Assembly (NCBI RefSeq): GCF_947495705.1
Contig: NZ_CANLZR010000004.1
Coordinates: 124,001 to 188,000 of the forward strand
Direction: 5' to 3'
DNA length: 64,000 nt
Source of the DNA: an uncultured Phycicoccus sp.
GTDB taxonomy: Bacteria; Actinomycetota; Actinomycetes; Actinomycetales; Dermatophilaceae
A program made the translations under genes and the position numbers. The notes under the pieces were generated by a model that saw only the letters and a program-made list of their open reading frames with translations, was not told where the DNA came from and searched no databases. Positions 33,509 to 43,446 of this stretch are shown piece by piece. Position 1 is the first letter of the stretch. The number at the start of each line of letters is the position of its first letter.

Positions 33509-34533
33509 CCCGCCCCCTCCCGGTCCGCGAGCCGCACGGCCACCGGTTCCCCGGACACCAGCGACTCCATCCCGGCCTCGCAGACGACCGTGGCGGCGTA
33601 CCCGTCCCAGGTCGTGGGGCCGACGACCACGCCGCGGCGCGAGGCGTCGGCCCAGGCCTGGAGCTCGCGGTCGTAGGCGAGCGCGAACCGGTCCCGGAAG
33701 TCGGCCGGGATGCTGCCGCCCCAGGCGCCGTCGTCGCCGCCGGCGGCGGTCGTGTAGAGATCGGCCCACGGCCGGCCCGCCATCGCGGAGCCGCGCTCGC
33801 ACACCGCCTCGCACCGGACCTCGTAGCCGACCTGGTTCTTGACGAACACCTCGTTCGTCACGACGGCTCCGCCGGCCATGCGGAAGACCGACACCTGGGG
33901 GTCCACGACCCCCTCGGCCGCGGCCGAGGTGGGGGTCGGGGAGTAGACGGTGATCTCGGTGATCTCCTCGCCGAAGACGAACCGCGCGACGTCGACCTCG
34001 TGGACGAGGCTGTCCCGCACGATCATCTCGGAGCGGAACGAGGCGGGGACGTCCTTGTTCCGGTGCGTGTTGTGCAGCACGAGGAGACGGCCGAGCCGGC
34101 CCGAGTCGACGAGCGTCTTCAGCCGTACGTACTCGGGGTCGAAGCGCCGCATGAACCCGAGCTGGACGAGCGGGCGACCGCCCGACTGCTCGGCCCGGAC
34201 CAGGCGCAGCGAGGACTCGCCGTCCATCGTCAGCGGCTTCTCGCAGAGGGTCGGCTTGCCGTGCTCGAGGCAGGCGAGGACCTGCTCCTCGTGGACGAAA
34301 CCGGGCGAGGCGATGACGACCGCGTCGACGTCGCCGTCCGCGACGAGCGCGAGCGGGTCGGCGACGGCGCGCACCCCCTCGTACCGCTCGGCGAGGGCCC
34401 CGGCCCGGGCGGTGTCCGGGTCGGACACCGCCACGAGCCGGGCGCCGGAGGTGCGGTGGGCGATCCGCTCGGCGTGGTCCGCACCCATCATGCCGACGCC
34501 GATGACGCCGACGCGCAGGTCACTGTCGGTCAC
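33505..34533 (-). CDS. Gfo/Idh/MocA oxidoreductase, inositol dehydrogenase-like, cassette 2
   Basis: A 342-aa NAD(P) dehydrogenase: [24 protein letters not shown] with the catalytic Lys, [16 protein letters not shown], and the block [16 protein letters not shown] with the substrate-binding D and H of inositol dehydrogenases. It is probably a myo- or scyllo-inositol 2-dehydrogenase. It lies behind the ABC transporter genes with ATGA overlaps on both sides, so import and first oxidation are made together. Confidence 0.87.
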   Translation of the reverse strand: MTDSDLRVGVIGVGMMGADHAERIAHRTSGARLVAVSDPDTARAGALAERYEGVRAVADPLALVADGDVDAVVIASPGFVHEEQVLACLEHGKPTLCEKPLTMDGESSLRLVRAEQSGGRPLVQLGFMRRFDPEYVRLKTLVDSGRLGRLLVLHNTHRNKDVPASFRSEMIVRDSLVHEVDVARFVFGEEITEITVYSPTPTSAAAEGVVDPQVSVFRMAGGAVVTNEVFVKNQVGYEVRCEAVCERGSAMAGRPWADLYTTAAGGDDGAWGGSIPADFRDRFALAYDRELQAWADASRRGVVVGPTTWDGYAATVVCEAGMESLVSGEPVAVRLADREGAG

Positions 34534-35420
34534 TGCCGCTCCTCGTGGTCCGGCGCAGCCGCCGGCTCGCGGTCGAAGACGGCCCCACGCTCGACCTCGT
34601 GCCCCTCGACGACCTTGCCGGGGTCGGCCCCGGCCAGCTCGTGGCTCAGCTCGTCGAGCTCCTGGCCGCCGGCCATCTCACCGGTCAGCTGCTCGAGGGT
34701 GAGCTCGTCGCGGTGCGCGTCGAGGGCGACCCGGCCGAGCTTGAGGATGATGAAGTGGTTCCCGACCAGGTAGGCGTGGTGCGGGTTGTGGGTGATGAAG
34801 ATGACCCCGAGCCCGGCATCGCGGGCCTTGACGATGTACTTGAGCACGACGCCGGACTGCTTGACGCCCAGGGCGGCCGTCGGCTCGTCGAGGATGATGA
34901 CCTTGGCACCGAAGTAGATGGCCCGGGCGATGGCGATGACCTGCCGCTGGCCACCCGAGAGGCTGCCGACCGGCCGGTCGAGGTCGGGGATCTCGATCCC
35001 CATCTTCGTCAGCTCCTCGCCGGCGACGCGCTTCATCGTCGGGATGTCGAGGAAGGGGCCCTTGCGGACCTCGTTGCCGAGGAAGAAGTTGCGCCAGACC
35101 GCCATGAGCGGAGCCAGTGCCAGATCCTGGTAGACAGTGGCGATGCCCATGGCCTGGGCCACGCGCGGCGAGTTGAACTGCCGGACCACGCCGTTGACCT
35201 TCATCGAGCCCTCGGTGTACTCGTGCAGCCCCGAGATGATCTTGATGAGGGTCGACTTGCCGGCGCCGTTGTCGCCGAGGACGCACGTGACCTCGCCCTG
35301 GCGGACGTTGATGTTGACCCCGCGCAGCGCGTGGACGTTGCCGTAGCTCTTCCCGCAGTTCTCCAGCTCGAGGACCGGGCGGTCGCCCGTGGGGGCGACG
35401 GTCTCTTCGACGGTGCTCAT
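34530..35420 (-). CDS. Sugar ABC transporter ATPase (single NBD)
   Basis: A 296-aa ATPase of the carbohydrate (CUT2) type but with a single nucleotide-binding domain, like FrcA, instead of the two fused domains of RbsA. Walker [11 protein letters not shown]-loop VYQDLAL, signature LSGGQRQ and Walker [11 protein letters not shown] are intact. A Glu/His-rich tail of about 50 aa follows. It overlaps its neighbours by 4 bp. Probably imports inositol or a related polyol together with the permease and lipoprotein encoded upstream. Confidence 0.9.
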   Translation of the reverse strand: MSTVEETVAPTGDRPVLELENCGKSYGNVHALRGVNINVRQGEVTCVLGDNGAGKSTLIKIISGLHEYTEGSMKVNGVVRQFNSPRVAQAMGIATVYQDLALAPLMAVWRNFFLGNEVRKGPFLDIPTMKRVAGEELTKMGIEIPDLDRPVGSLSGGQRQVIAIARAIYFGAKVIILDEPTAALGVKQSGVVLKYIVKARDAGLGVIFITHNPHHAYLVGNHFIILKLGRVALDAHRDELTLEQLTGEMAGGQELDELSHELAGADPGKVVEGHEVERGAVFDREPAAAPDHEERQ

Positions 35421-36454
35421 CGGCCCTCCGCCTTCCGCTTGACGTACATGTTGACGAGCACCGAGGAGATGAGCATGACCCCGAGGAAGGTCTTGAACCA
35501 GTCGGGGTTCCAGCCGGCGTAGGTGATGCCGAGCTGGGTCATGCCGAAGATCAGTGCTCCGACCGCCGCACCGACGATCGAGCCGTAGCCGCCGGTGAGG
35601 AGGCAGCCGCCGATGACGGCCGCGATGATGTAGATGAACTCGTTGCCGACGCCCTGCCCGGACTGGAGGTTGTTGTACTCGAAGAGCAGGTGCATCCCGA
35701 GCAGCCAGGCCCCGAAGCCCACGCCCATGAAGAGGGCGATCTTCGTGACGACGACGGGGACACCGACGGCGCGTGCGGCCGCCGAGTCACCGCCGACGGC
35801 GAAGATCCAGTTCCCGTACCTCGAGCGCAGCAGGAGCACCGCGGCGACGACGGTGAGCAGGAACCAGTAGATGACGGGGATCTTCACCTCGACCGGCCCG
35901 AGGGTCAGCGACGAGGCGAAGACCGCCTTGGCGCTGTCGAAGCCGTCGAGGTCGTTGAGCGAGTTCGACGAGACCCCGCCCGCGATGACCCGGGTCATCG
36001 CGAGGTTCACGCCTTGGAGCACGAAGAACGTGCCGAGGGTGACGAGGAAGCTCGGGAGGCCTGTCTTGTGGAGCAGCCAGCCGTTGAAGGCGCCGATCGC
36101 CAGGGACATCAGCAGGGCGACGCCGACGCCCGCCCACACGTTGAGCCCGAAGTACCAGGCCGTGTGGGCGGCGGTCAGGCCGGAGGTCGTCACGGCCACA
36201 CCCGCCGACAGGTCGAACTCCCCGCCGATCATGAGCAGCGCGACGACGACGGCCATGATGCCGATGGTCGAGGAGCCGTAGAGGATCGTGCCGACGTTCC
36301 CGACACTGCGGAACGCGGGGGCCACCGCGAAGAAGAGCGCCGCGACGGCGATAGCCCCGATGAGGGCTCCCACCTCGGGACGCGCGAGGACGGTGGAGGC
36401 CGCCGAGCGAGTTCCGACGCGGTCGTCGGCGGGTGTGGTCGTGACAGTGGACAT
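35417..36454 (-). CDS. Sugar ABC transporter permease (RbsC/FrcC-like)
   Basis: A 345-aa membrane permease of the ribose/fructose/inositol family, with about ten TM segments. Family blocks: [39 protein letters not shown] and [17 protein letters not shown]. It begins 6 bp after the binding-protein gene and overlaps the ATPase start by ATGA. Confidence 0.92.
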   Translation of the reverse strand: MSTVTTTPADDRVGTRSAASTVLARPEVGALIGAIAVAALFFAVAPAFRSVGNVGTILYGSSTIGIMAVVVALLMIGGEFDLSAGVAVTTSGLTAAHTAWYFGLNVWAGVGVALLMSLAIGAFNGWLLHKTGLPSFLVTLGTFFVLQGVNLAMTRVIAGGVSSNSLNDLDGFDSAKAVFASSLTLGPVEVKIPVIYWFLLTVVAAVLLLRSRYGNWIFAVGGDSAAARAVGVPVVVTKIALFMGVGFGAWLLGMHLLFEYNNLQSGQGVGNEFIYIIAAVIGGCLLTGGYGSIVGAAVGALIFGMTQLGITYAGWNPDWFKTFLGVMLISSVLVNMYVKRKAEGR

Positions 36455-36460
36455 CTCAGG

Positions 36461-37456
36461 TCACCGCGTTCCGTTGGCCGCGAACTCGCTGACGGCGTCG
36501 ATGTTGGAGGCGTCGATGAAGGACGGGCCGGTCGCGACGTTGCTGCCGCCGCCGAGGGTGTTGCCGTTGGTCTTGTAGAGCCACAGCGAGTCGACGGCGA
36601 GGTAGCCCTGCAGGTACGGCTGCTGGTCGATCGCGAAGTCCACGTCCCCGTCCTTGATGGCCGCGACGAGCTCCTTGTTCGTGTCGAACGTCCCGATCTT
36701 GGCCGAGCTGCCGGCGCCACTGACGGACTTCACGGCGTCGAGGGCGAACTGGGCGCCGAGGGTGAGCACGTAGTCGATGCTCTTGTCCTCGGTGAGCTTG
36801 GCCTGGATGGAGGTCGTGACGGCCGAGTCGTCGCGCCCGTTGACGTAGAGCCGCTGGACGTTGGCCCCCTCGGCGCCCTCGGTGACACCGTCGCAGCGGT
36901 CCTCGAGCTGCTGCTGGCCCTGCTCCTGGATGACGCAGACGATGTTCTTGCCGCCCTCGTCGACGATCTTCTTGCCCGCGCCGATGCCGGCCTCCTTCTC
37001 GCCCTGGCCGAAGTAGCCGAGCGCACCGAGCTCGATGGCGTCGTTGCCGCCCGCGTTGAACATCGTCACGGGGATGCCGGCGGCCACGGCGGCCTTGATG
37101 GCACCGCCCAGGGCGCCGGTGTTCGGGTCGGTCACGGCGATGCCGTCGACCTTCTTGTCGATCGCGGCCTGGATGAGCTGGGCCTGCTTCGTCGCGTCCG
37201 GGTCGTTGGAGTACTCGAGCTTGACGTTGTCCTTGGCCGCGGCGGCCTCGGCGCCCTTGCGGATGATGTCCCAGAAGGTGTCTCCGGGAGCCTGGTGGGT
37301 GATCATCGCGACGGTCATCTCGGGGGTGTCGGCCTTACCACCGGCGGCACCACCGTCACCGGAGGTGTCGCGGCCTCCGGAGGAGGAGCACGCCGCGAGC
37401 GACAGGGCCGCGGCGAGGGAGACGGCGACGATCACCGTGGGCTTCTTGCGGATCAT
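36461..37456 (-). CDS. Sugar-binding ABC transporter lipoprotein (RbsB-like)
   Basis: A 331-aa lipoprotein: signal peptide ending LAAC with C23 as the lipidated residue, a Gly/Ser linker, then a periplasmic-binding fold (TVAMITHQAPGDTFWDII, GIAVTDPNTGALGGAIKAA, GIPVTMFNAGG). It resembles ribose/inositol (IbpA-like) binders. A short hairpin and an AAAGG ribosome-binding site lie just upstream, 91 bp after iolD. Its place in the middle of cassette 2 makes an inositol stereoisomer the probable ligand. Confidence 0.9.
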   Translation of the reverse strand: MIRKKPTVIVAVSLAAALSLAACSSSGGRDTSGDGGAAGGKADTPEMTVAMITHQAPGDTFWDIIRKGAEAAAAKDNVKLEYSNDPDATKQAQLIQAAIDKKVDGIAVTDPNTGALGGAIKAAVAAGIPVTMFNAGGNDAIELGALGYFGQGEKEAGIGAGKKIVDEGGKNIVCVIQEQGQQQLEDRCDGVTEGAEGANVQRLYVNGRDDSAVTTSIQAKLTEDKSIDYVLTLGAQFALDAVKSVSGAGSSAKIGTFDTNKELVAAIKDGDVDFAIDQQPYLQGYLAVDSLWLYKTNGNTLGGGSNVATGPSFIDASNIDAVSEFAANGTR

Positions 37457-37478
37457 GTGGGTTCTGCCTTTCGAACAT

Positions 37479-37499
37479 CACCGCTTCGGTGAAGCGGTG
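37479..37499 (-). promoter_or_regulatory. Intergenic hairpin between iolD (cassette 2) and binding-protein gene
   Basis: Perfect 9-bp arms CACCGCTTC and GAAGCGGTG with a 3-nt loop, in the 91-bp gap. It may stabilise the transporter part of the mRNA or lower read-through from iolD. No T-run follows. Confidence 0.45.
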
Positions 37500-37547
37500 T
37501 CCTGTGGAGGGGTGGAGGGGGTGGTGGCGAGCTGGACGCCGGTCGGG

Positions 37548-39533
37548 TCAGGGACGGAGCCTCCTCCTCCCCCGCCGGCCGGCGACCGGGACGGATGTGG
37601 GTGCTGTGAGTGGTCGTTGGGTCGCCTTGTGGCGGGTGTAGGCCTTGTGGGCCCGGGTGGTCGAGGCCAGGTCGCTGACCTCGCTGACGGGGACGTCCCA
37701 CCAGCTGTCGCTGTCGGGGGCGTGGACGAGGGGGTCGGTTTCGACGTGGATGACGACGGGGCCGCCGTCCTGGGGCCAGGCCCGGGCCTCGGCGATCGCG
37801 GCGTCGAGCTCGCTGCGGGAGTGGACCTCGATGACGTGGCAGCCGAGGCTGCGGGCGTTGGCGGCGAGGTCGACGGGCAGCAGACCGCCGTCGAGGCGGT
37901 GGCTCCCGGTGCCCCGCATCCGGTACGACGTGCCGAAGCGCTGCGAGCCGAGGCTCTCGGAGAGCGATCCGATCGAGTGGAAGCCGTGGTTCTGGACGAG
38001 GACGACGACGACCTTGACCCGCTCCTGGACGGCGGTGACGAGCTCGGTCGGCATCATGAGGTAGCCGCCGTCCCCGACCATCGCGAACACCTCGCGGCTC
38101 GGGTCGGCCAGCTTGATGCCGATCGACGCGGGGACCTCGTAGCCCATGCAGGAGTAGCCGTACTCGACGTGGTACGCCTTGCGGTCGCGGACCCGCCACA
38201 GCTTGTGGAGGTCGCCGGGCATCGAGCCCGCGGCGCAGAGCACGACGTCGCGGGGGTCGGTCTGCTCGTTGACCGCACCGAGGACCTGGCCCTGGGTGAG
38301 CAGGCCCGGTGCGAGGCGCTTGGTGACCGACCGCGGCGGGTCGTAGGTGGCCTCGACGAGACCGTCCCACTCCTTCCACAGGGTGGCCTGCCGGCGGCGG
38401 TAGCCCGACGTCACGGACCAGCCGTTCAGGGCCGTGGTGAGGGCGGTCAGCGCCTCGCGGGCGTCGGCGACGACGGACAGCCCGCTGTGCTTGCCGGCGT
38501 CGAACGCGGCGATGTTGAGGTTGACGAAGCGGACCCCGTCGGCCTGGAACGCGGTGCGGGACGCGGTCGTGAAGTCGCTGAAGCGGGTCCCGATGCCGAG
38601 AACGACGTCGGCCTCGCGGGCGATGGTGTTCGCCGCGGTGGTGCCCGTGGAGCCGACGGCACCCAGCTGCTGCGGGTGGCCGTGGGGCAGCGAGCCCTTC
38701 CCGGCCTGCGCCTCGCCGACGGGGATGCCGGTGGCCTCGCAGAAGGCCCGCAGCGCCTCCTCGGCGCCGGAGTAGTGCACGCCACCCCCAGCCACGATCA
38801 TCGGGCGCTTCGCCGAGCGGATGACGGCGGCGGCGGCCTCGATGCGCCCGGACTCCGGCACCGGGCGGGCGACGTGCCAGGTGCGCTCGGCGAACAGCTC
38901 CAGCGGCCAGTCGAACGCCTCGGCCTGGACGTCCTGCGGCAGTGACACGGTCACCGCACCGGTCTCGGCCGGGTCGGTGAGGACGCGCATCGCGCCGAGC
39001 AGGGCCGACGGCAGCTGCTCGGGCCGGGTCACCTCGTCGAAGAACTTCGACAGCGGGCGGAAGGCGTCGTTGACCGTGACGTCGCCGGCCCACGGCAGCT
39101 CCAGCTCCTGGAGCACCGGGGCGGAGACGCGGGTCGCGAAGGTGCCGCTGGGCAGGAGCAGGACCGGCAGGCGGTTGATCGTGGCGAGTGCGGCGCCGGT
39201 GAGCATGTTCGTCGAGCCGGGGCCCACCGAGGCGGTGCACGCCCAGGTCTGGAGTCGGTCCTTCTGCCGCGCGTACGCCACCGAGGTGTGCACCATCGCC
39301 TGCTCGTTGCGGGCCAGGACGTACGGCAGGCCGGGCGCCTCGCCGGCGTCGGTGGCGCGGACCTCCTCCTGGAGCAGCGCCTGGCCGATCCCGGCGACGT
39401 TGCCGTGGCCGAAGATGCCGAAGCATCCCGCGAAGAGGCGCCGGCGCTCGCCGTCGCGCTCGGTCCACTGCTGCGCGAGGAAGCGCACGGTGGCCTGGGC
39501 GACGGTCAGCCGCACGGTGCCGGACGGGCTCAT
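37548..39533 (-). CDS. iolD: IolD: trihydroxycyclohexane-1,2-dione hydrolase, cassette 2
   Basis: A second ThDP-dependent IolD, 661 aa, longer than the cassette-1 protein by 47 residues. It has FGIFGHGNVAGIG near the N-terminus, GGGVHYSG in the middle, the ThDP/Mg site VGDGGYLMM near residue 486 with QNHGFHSIG, and a basic Arg-rich tail. ATG 39533 (MSPSGTVRLTVAQATVRFL) overlaps the iolB stop. It is only partly similar to the protein at 21285, so the two cassettes are old paralogues or were acquired separately. Confidence 0.92.
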   Translation of the reverse strand: MSPSGTVRLTVAQATVRFLAQQWTERDGERRRLFAGCFGIFGHGNVAGIGQALLQEEVRATDAGEAPGLPYVLARNEQAMVHTSVAYARQKDRLQTWACTASVGPGSTNMLTGAALATINRLPVLLLPSGTFATRVSAPVLQELELPWAGDVTVNDAFRPLSKFFDEVTRPEQLPSALLGAMRVLTDPAETGAVTVSLPQDVQAEAFDWPLELFAERTWHVARPVPESGRIEAAAAVIRSAKRPMIVAGGGVHYSGAEEALRAFCEATGIPVGEAQAGKGSLPHGHPQQLGAVGSTGTTAANTIAREADVVLGIGTRFSDFTTASRTAFQADGVRFVNLNIAAFDAGKHSGLSVVADAREALTALTTALNGWSVTSGYRRRQATLWKEWDGLVEATYDPPRSVTKRLAPGLLTQGQVLGAVNEQTDPRDVVLCAAGSMPGDLHKLWRVRDRKAYHVEYGYSCMGYEVPASIGIKLADPSREVFAMVGDGGYLMMPTELVTAVQERVKVVVVLVQNHGFHSIGSLSESLGSQRFGTSYRMRGTGSHRLDGGLLPVDLAANARSLGCHVIEVHSRSELDAAIAEARAWPQDGGPVVIHVETDPLVHAPDSDSWWDVPVSEVSDLASTTRAHKAYTRHKATQRPLTAPTSVPVAGRRGRRRLRP

Positions 39534-40471
39534 CGGGCGTCTCCTACGGGGAGTCGGGGGTCGACGGGCTGGTCGGCCCAGCGCTCGCGGACCCAGGCGT
39601 GGGCCGGGTCGTCGCAGATCCGCCAGGCCCGCTCGGGACCGGGACCGGCCATGACGTTGAGGTAGTAGAGGTCGGCGTCGGGCGCGGCGGTCGCCGGGCC
39701 GTGCCAGCCGTGCGGGACGAGGACGACGTCGCCGGTCCGGACCTCGGCGAGCACGTCGAGCGGTCGCTCGGCGGAGGACCCGTAGACGCGCTGGTAGCCG
39801 ACGGGGTCGGTCCCCCGCTCGTCGATGGAGCGCGCCTCGAAGTAGTAGATCTCCTCCAGCTCGGTCTCGGCTCCGTCGCGGTGCTCGTCGTGCTTGTGCG
39901 GCGGCCACGAGCTCCAGTTGCCGGCCGGGGTGATGACCTCGCAGACCAGGACGGAGTCCGCGTCCAGGACGTCCGGCAGGCCGAACGAGCGGACCTCGCG
40001 CGAGGCCGTCCCGGCGCCGCGCAGCTCGACCGGGACCTCCCGGGCCGCGATGTGCCGGAACGGCTTGGGCTCGTCCGCCTTCCGGGCCGTCGAGCCCGCG
40101 AGCGCCACCCGGGCGTGGCCGTCGGCCTCGCCAGTGACGGTGACCTCGCTTCCACGACCGGCGTAGGCGACGTCGGTGGCGCCGGCGAACACCGAGTCAC
40201 GACCGGCGAGACGGACCTCGTGGCGCGTGCCGTCGGCCTCGACGACGGCGACCCGCACCGCACCGGCGAGCGGGACGACGAGGACCTCGTGGTCGCCGAG
40301 CGCGACGGTGCGCGAGTCGGTGCCGGCGAGCGTGGCCACGTGGAGGCGGGTGTGCTCCCAGCCGGGGTGCGTGGCGTCGACGGCGACGTCCCAGCCGTCA
40401 CCGCCGGCGCTGCCGAGGGGCAGGACCCAGTGCGCGTTGTCACGCCCGGTCCCGGACGTGCGGGCGGTCAT
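39530..40471 (-). CDS. iolB: IolB: 5-deoxy-glucuronate isomerase, cassette 2
   Basis: A 313-aa cupin-type isomerase. Blocks NWSSWPPHKHDEH, ETELEEIYYFEARS and VPHGWHGPATAAP hold the metal ligands, and YYLNVMAGPGPERAW and DPAHAWVRERW match the end of the cassette-1 copy. ATG 40471 overlaps the aldolase gene stop by ATGA. It performs the same step as the gene at 24301, possibly with a different expression signal. Confidence 0.93.
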   Translation of the reverse strand: MTARTSGTGRDNAHWVLPLGSAGGDGWDVAVDATHPGWEHTRLHVATLAGTDSRTVALGDHEVLVVPLAGAVRVAVVEADGTRHEVRLAGRDSVFAGATDVAYAGRGSEVTVTGEADGHARVALAGSTARKADEPKPFRHIAAREVPVELRGAGTASREVRSFGLPDVLDADSVLVCEVITPAGNWSSWPPHKHDEHRDGAETELEEIYYFEARSIDERGTDPVGYQRVYGSSAERPLDVLAEVRTGDVVLVPHGWHGPATAAPDADLYYLNVMAGPGPERAWRICDDPAHAWVRERWADQPVDPRLPVGDAR

Positions 40472-41358
40472 CGCGACCCTCCGTGGACGAGCTCGGCGGC
40501 GATGTCGACCGCGGCCGCGACGTCGCCGCCGGGCGGGTAGAGCAGGGCGCGGCCGACGACGAGCCCGCGCACGGCGGGGATGTCGAGGGCCCGGCCCCAC
40601 GCGGCGTATGTGTCGTGCGGGTCACCCTGGGGGTCCCCACCGAGGAGCAGCGTGGGCAGCGTCGTCGCGTCCATCACCCGGGGGAGGTCGTCGACGACGG
40701 GCAGCTTGAGCCAGGTGTGGGCGCTGGAGGCCCCGAGGCCTGCCGCGACGTGGATCGAGCGGATCGTCGAGTCGGGGTCGAGGAGGTTGCGGACCCGGCC
40801 GTCCTCGACGACCGACCAGAACGGCTCGACCATCGCCATGAGCCCGCGGGCGGCGAGCTCGGTGACGGCGCGGGCACTGGCCTCGAGCGTGGCGGCGGTC
40901 CCCGGGTCCGCGAGAGCCACCCGGGTGAGCATCTTGCCGCCGTCGAGCCCACGGGCGGCGATCTCGGCGGCGGTGTACCCGGTGAAGCGGTCGTCGAGCT
41001 CGAACGTCGCGCCCTGGAGGCCGCCCCGGTTCATCGAGCCGATGACGACCTTGTCCTCGAGGGCGCCCATGAGGAGCAGGTCGTCGAGCACGTCGGCGGT
41101 GCCGAGGACCCCGTCGACGCCCGGGCGGGACACAGCGGCGGCCAGCCGGTCGAGGAGGTCCGAGCGGCTCGCCATCGCCATCGCGTCGTCGCGGACCCCG
41201 AGGGCACCGCGGGCCGGGTGGTCGGCGGCCACCACGAGGAGGCGTCCGTCCTCGCGCAGGATCGGGCGGCGCGAGCGGGCCGCCCAGCCCTGCTCGACGG
41301 CGTGCGGGGTCCGGGCGCGGACCTCGGTCAGCTGCGCGGGGCGCACGGCGGTCGTCAC
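40468..41358 (-). CDS. Cgl0159-type (beta/alpha)8 protein, probable class I aldolase, cassette 2
   Basis: A 296-aa paralogue of the protein at 25185. The conserved AADH (45-48), LDGGK (142) and TWLKLP with K218 line up with the cassette-1 copy, as do GTADVLDDLLLMGAL and GSMNRGG. The GTG start at 41358 overlaps the iolC stop. Its fixed position between iolC and iolB in both cassettes, with no IolJ, argues that it is the aldolase for 2-deoxy-5-keto-gluconate-6-phosphate. This is inference from context and the conserved lysine. Confidence 0.8.
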   Translation of the reverse strand: MTTAVRPAQLTEVRARTPHAVEQGWAARSRRPILREDGRLLVVAADHPARGALGVRDDAMAMASRSDLLDRLAAAVSRPGVDGVLGTADVLDDLLLMGALEDKVVIGSMNRGGLQGATFELDDRFTGYTAAEIAARGLDGGKMLTRVALADPGTAATLEASARAVTELAARGLMAMVEPFWSVVEDGRVRNLLDPDSTIRSIHVAAGLGASSAHTWLKLPVVDDLPRVMDATTLPTLLLGGDPQGDPHDTYAAWGRALDIPAVRGLVVGRALLYPPGGDVAAAVDIAAELVHGGSR

Positions 41359-42320
41359 GCCATCCCCCGCTCGGCCAGGGCCGCCTCGACCTCGTAGGTC
41401 GTCGGCATGGCCGTGGAGCACTCGAGGCGCGAGGCGACGATCGCCCCCGCGACGTTCGCGAACTCGATGGCGCGGCGCAGGTCCCAGCCGGCGAGGAGGC
41501 CGTGCACGAGGGCCCCGCCGAACGCGTCGCCCGCGCCGAGGCCGTTGACGACGGTGACGGGGAACGGCTCCACCTCGACCCGCTCGTCGGGGGTCACGGC
41601 GAGGACGCCCTTGGGTCCCTGCTTGACGACAGCGAGGTCGAGGCCGCGCTCGAGGAGGGCGTCGGCGGCGCGGTGCGGGTCGGTCTCGCCGACCGCCACC
41701 TCGCACTCCTCCCGGTTGCCCACGGCGACGGTCACGTGCTCGAGGGCCTTGCCGACCTGCTCGCTCGCCTCGGCGGGGTCGGCCCAGAACATCGGCCGGT
41801 AGTCGAGGTCGAGGACGGTGTGCGCACGCCGGGCGCGGGCCTCCCAGGCCGCGAAGTGCGTGCCGCGCGAGGGCTCCTGCGACAGGCCGGTGACCGTGGC
41901 CCAGAAGACCCGGGCGTCGCGGACGGCGTCGAGCGGGACGTCGCCGGGGGTGAGGAGCAGGTCCGGCGCGGAGGGGTATCGGTAGAAGTACAGCGGGAAG
42001 TCGTCGGGCGGGAAGACCTCGCAGAAGGTGACCGGCGTGGGCGGTCCGTCGCCCTCGAGGACCGAGATGTAGCGCGGGTCGACGCCGAGACGGGCCGCCT
42101 CACGTCGCACGTAGCGGCCGAACGGGTCGTCCCCGACCTTCGTGACGAGGGCGACGTTGCGTCCGTGCCGGGCGGCGGCGACGGCGACGTTGGTCGCGCT
42201 GCCCCCGAGGAACTTCCGGAAGGTGTGCACGTCGGCCAGCCCCACCCCGTGCTCGAGGGGGTAGACGTCGACCCCGGTGCGGCCGATGGCGACGACGTCG
42301 TGGGCGGGGGTGGGCGTCAT
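41355..42320 (-). CDS. iolC: IolC: 5-dehydro-2-deoxygluconokinase, cassette 2
   Basis: A PfkB kinase of 321 aa: GRTGVDVYPLEHGVGLADV, substrate motif GGSATNVAVAAARHG, and catalytic GLGAGDAFGGAL. The YFYRYPSAPDLLLTP region, a C-terminal part of the lid, is IolC-typical. It starts 2 bp after the iolG-like gene stop, and its stop overlaps the aldolase GTG. Confidence 0.91.
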   Translation of the reverse strand: MTPTPAHDVVAIGRTGVDVYPLEHGVGLADVHTFRKFLGGSATNVAVAAARHGRNVALVTKVGDDPFGRYVRREAARLGVDPRYISVLEGDGPPTPVTFCEVFPPDDFPLYFYRYPSAPDLLLTPGDVPLDAVRDARVFWATVTGLSQEPSRGTHFAAWEARARRAHTVLDLDYRPMFWADPAEASEQVGKALEHVTVAVGNREECEVAVGETDPHRAADALLERGLDLAVVKQGPKGVLAVTPDERVEVEPFPVTVVNGLGAGDAFGGALVHGLLAGWDLRRAIEFANVAGAIVASRLECSTAMPTTYEVEAALAERGMA

Positions 42321-42322
42321 CG

Positions 42323-43357
42323 TCACGCGTCCTGGGTCACGGGCACGGAGGCCGGCACGGTGGGGATCTCGGACATCGCGACGGGCCGGCGCTCGGCCCG
42401 GGAGAGCTCGCAGGCCTCGGCGATGCGGAACGCCTCGAGGGCGTCGCGGGCGGTGCACGGGCTGGGGACGCGGCCGGCGGCGACGTCGAAGAACGCGGTG
42501 AGCTCGGCGACGTAGGCGGGGCGGAACCGCTCCATGAACGACCAGTGCTGCGGGCCGCGGGGGAAGTCGACGCCCGGCTCGGCCGACCGGAGCGCCAGCG
42601 AGTCGTCGAGGCCGACGGCGATCGCGCCGTCCTCGCCCATGACCTCCATCCGCACGTCGTGTCCGCCGCCGGAGTAGCGGGTGGCCGTCGCGGTGACGAG
42701 GGTGCCGTCGTCGAGAGTGAGGATCGCGGCGGCGGTGTCGACGTCCCCGGCCGCGCCGAAGAACGAGGCGCCGGTGTTCTCACCGGTGGCATACACGGTG
42801 GCGACCTCGCGCCCGGTCACGAACCGGATGATGTCGAAGTCGTGGACGGAGCAGTCGCGGAACAGGCCGCCGCTCGTGGGGATGTAGCCCGGGTGGGGCG
42901 GGGCCTGGTCGTGGGTCAGGGCCCGGATGGCGTGGATCTTCCCGAGCTCGCCCGAGGCCACGGCCGCCCGCGCCCGGCGGTACCCCTCGTCGAAGCGCCG
43001 CTGGAAGCCGATGTGGACCGGGGCCTCGCTCGCCTCGGCGAGGCGGGTCAGCTCGAGGGTCTCCTCGAGGGTGGCGGCCAGCGGCTTCTCGCAGAAGGTC
43101 GGCACGCCGGCGGCGAGGCCCGCCCGCAGCAGTGGGGCGTGGCCCGGCGTGGCGGTTGTGATGACGAACCCGTCGAGGTCGGCGGCGAGCAGGGTGTCGA
43201 CGTCCGGCGCCACCTCGAGCCCGAGCTCGGCGGCCACTGACCGGGCGAGCGCGGGGTCGGCGTCGGTGACGACGACGGCCTCCACCGCGTCGAGCCCGAT
43301 GAGGGTCTCGGCGTGGAAGGCGCCGATCCGCCCCACTCCAGCCAGGCCGATCCGCAT
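42323..43357 (-). CDS. iolG: Inositol 2-dehydrogenase-like Gfo/Idh protein, first gene of cassette 2
   Basis: A 344-aa NAD-dependent dehydrogenase: GLAGVGRIGAFHAETL, EKPLAAT with the catalytic Lys, GFQRRFDEGYRRA, and GGLFRDCSVHDFDIIRFVTG with the D and H that contact inositol. It catalyses the first step, myo-inositol to 2-keto-inositol. ATG 43357 has AAGGAG 6 nt upstream. It heads the long cassette-2 operon and is divergent from the GntR gene, with site 4 between. A paralogue is at 19203. Confidence 0.88.
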   Translation of the reverse strand: MRIGLAGVGRIGAFHAETLIGLDAVEAVVVTDADPALARSVAAELGLEVAPDVDTLLAADLDGFVITTATPGHAPLLRAGLAAGVPTFCEKPLAATLEETLELTRLAEASEAPVHIGFQRRFDEGYRRARAAVASGELGKIHAIRALTHDQAPPHPGYIPTSGGLFRDCSVHDFDIIRFVTGREVATVYATGENTGASFFGAAGDVDTAAAILTLDDGTLVTATATRYSGGGHDVRMEVMGEDGAIAVGLDDSLALRSAEPGVDFPRGPQHWSFMERFRPAYVAELTAFFDVAAGRVPSPCTARDALEAFRIAEACELSRAERRPVAMSEIPTVPASVPVTQDA

Positions 43358-43446
43358 CCGCACTCCTTCGTGTCGGGCACTCGCCGTGCGAGCGCCACTG
43401 GTGGCGGACCCACTCTCGCCCGAGGGAAGACACCATGTCAAGAGTT

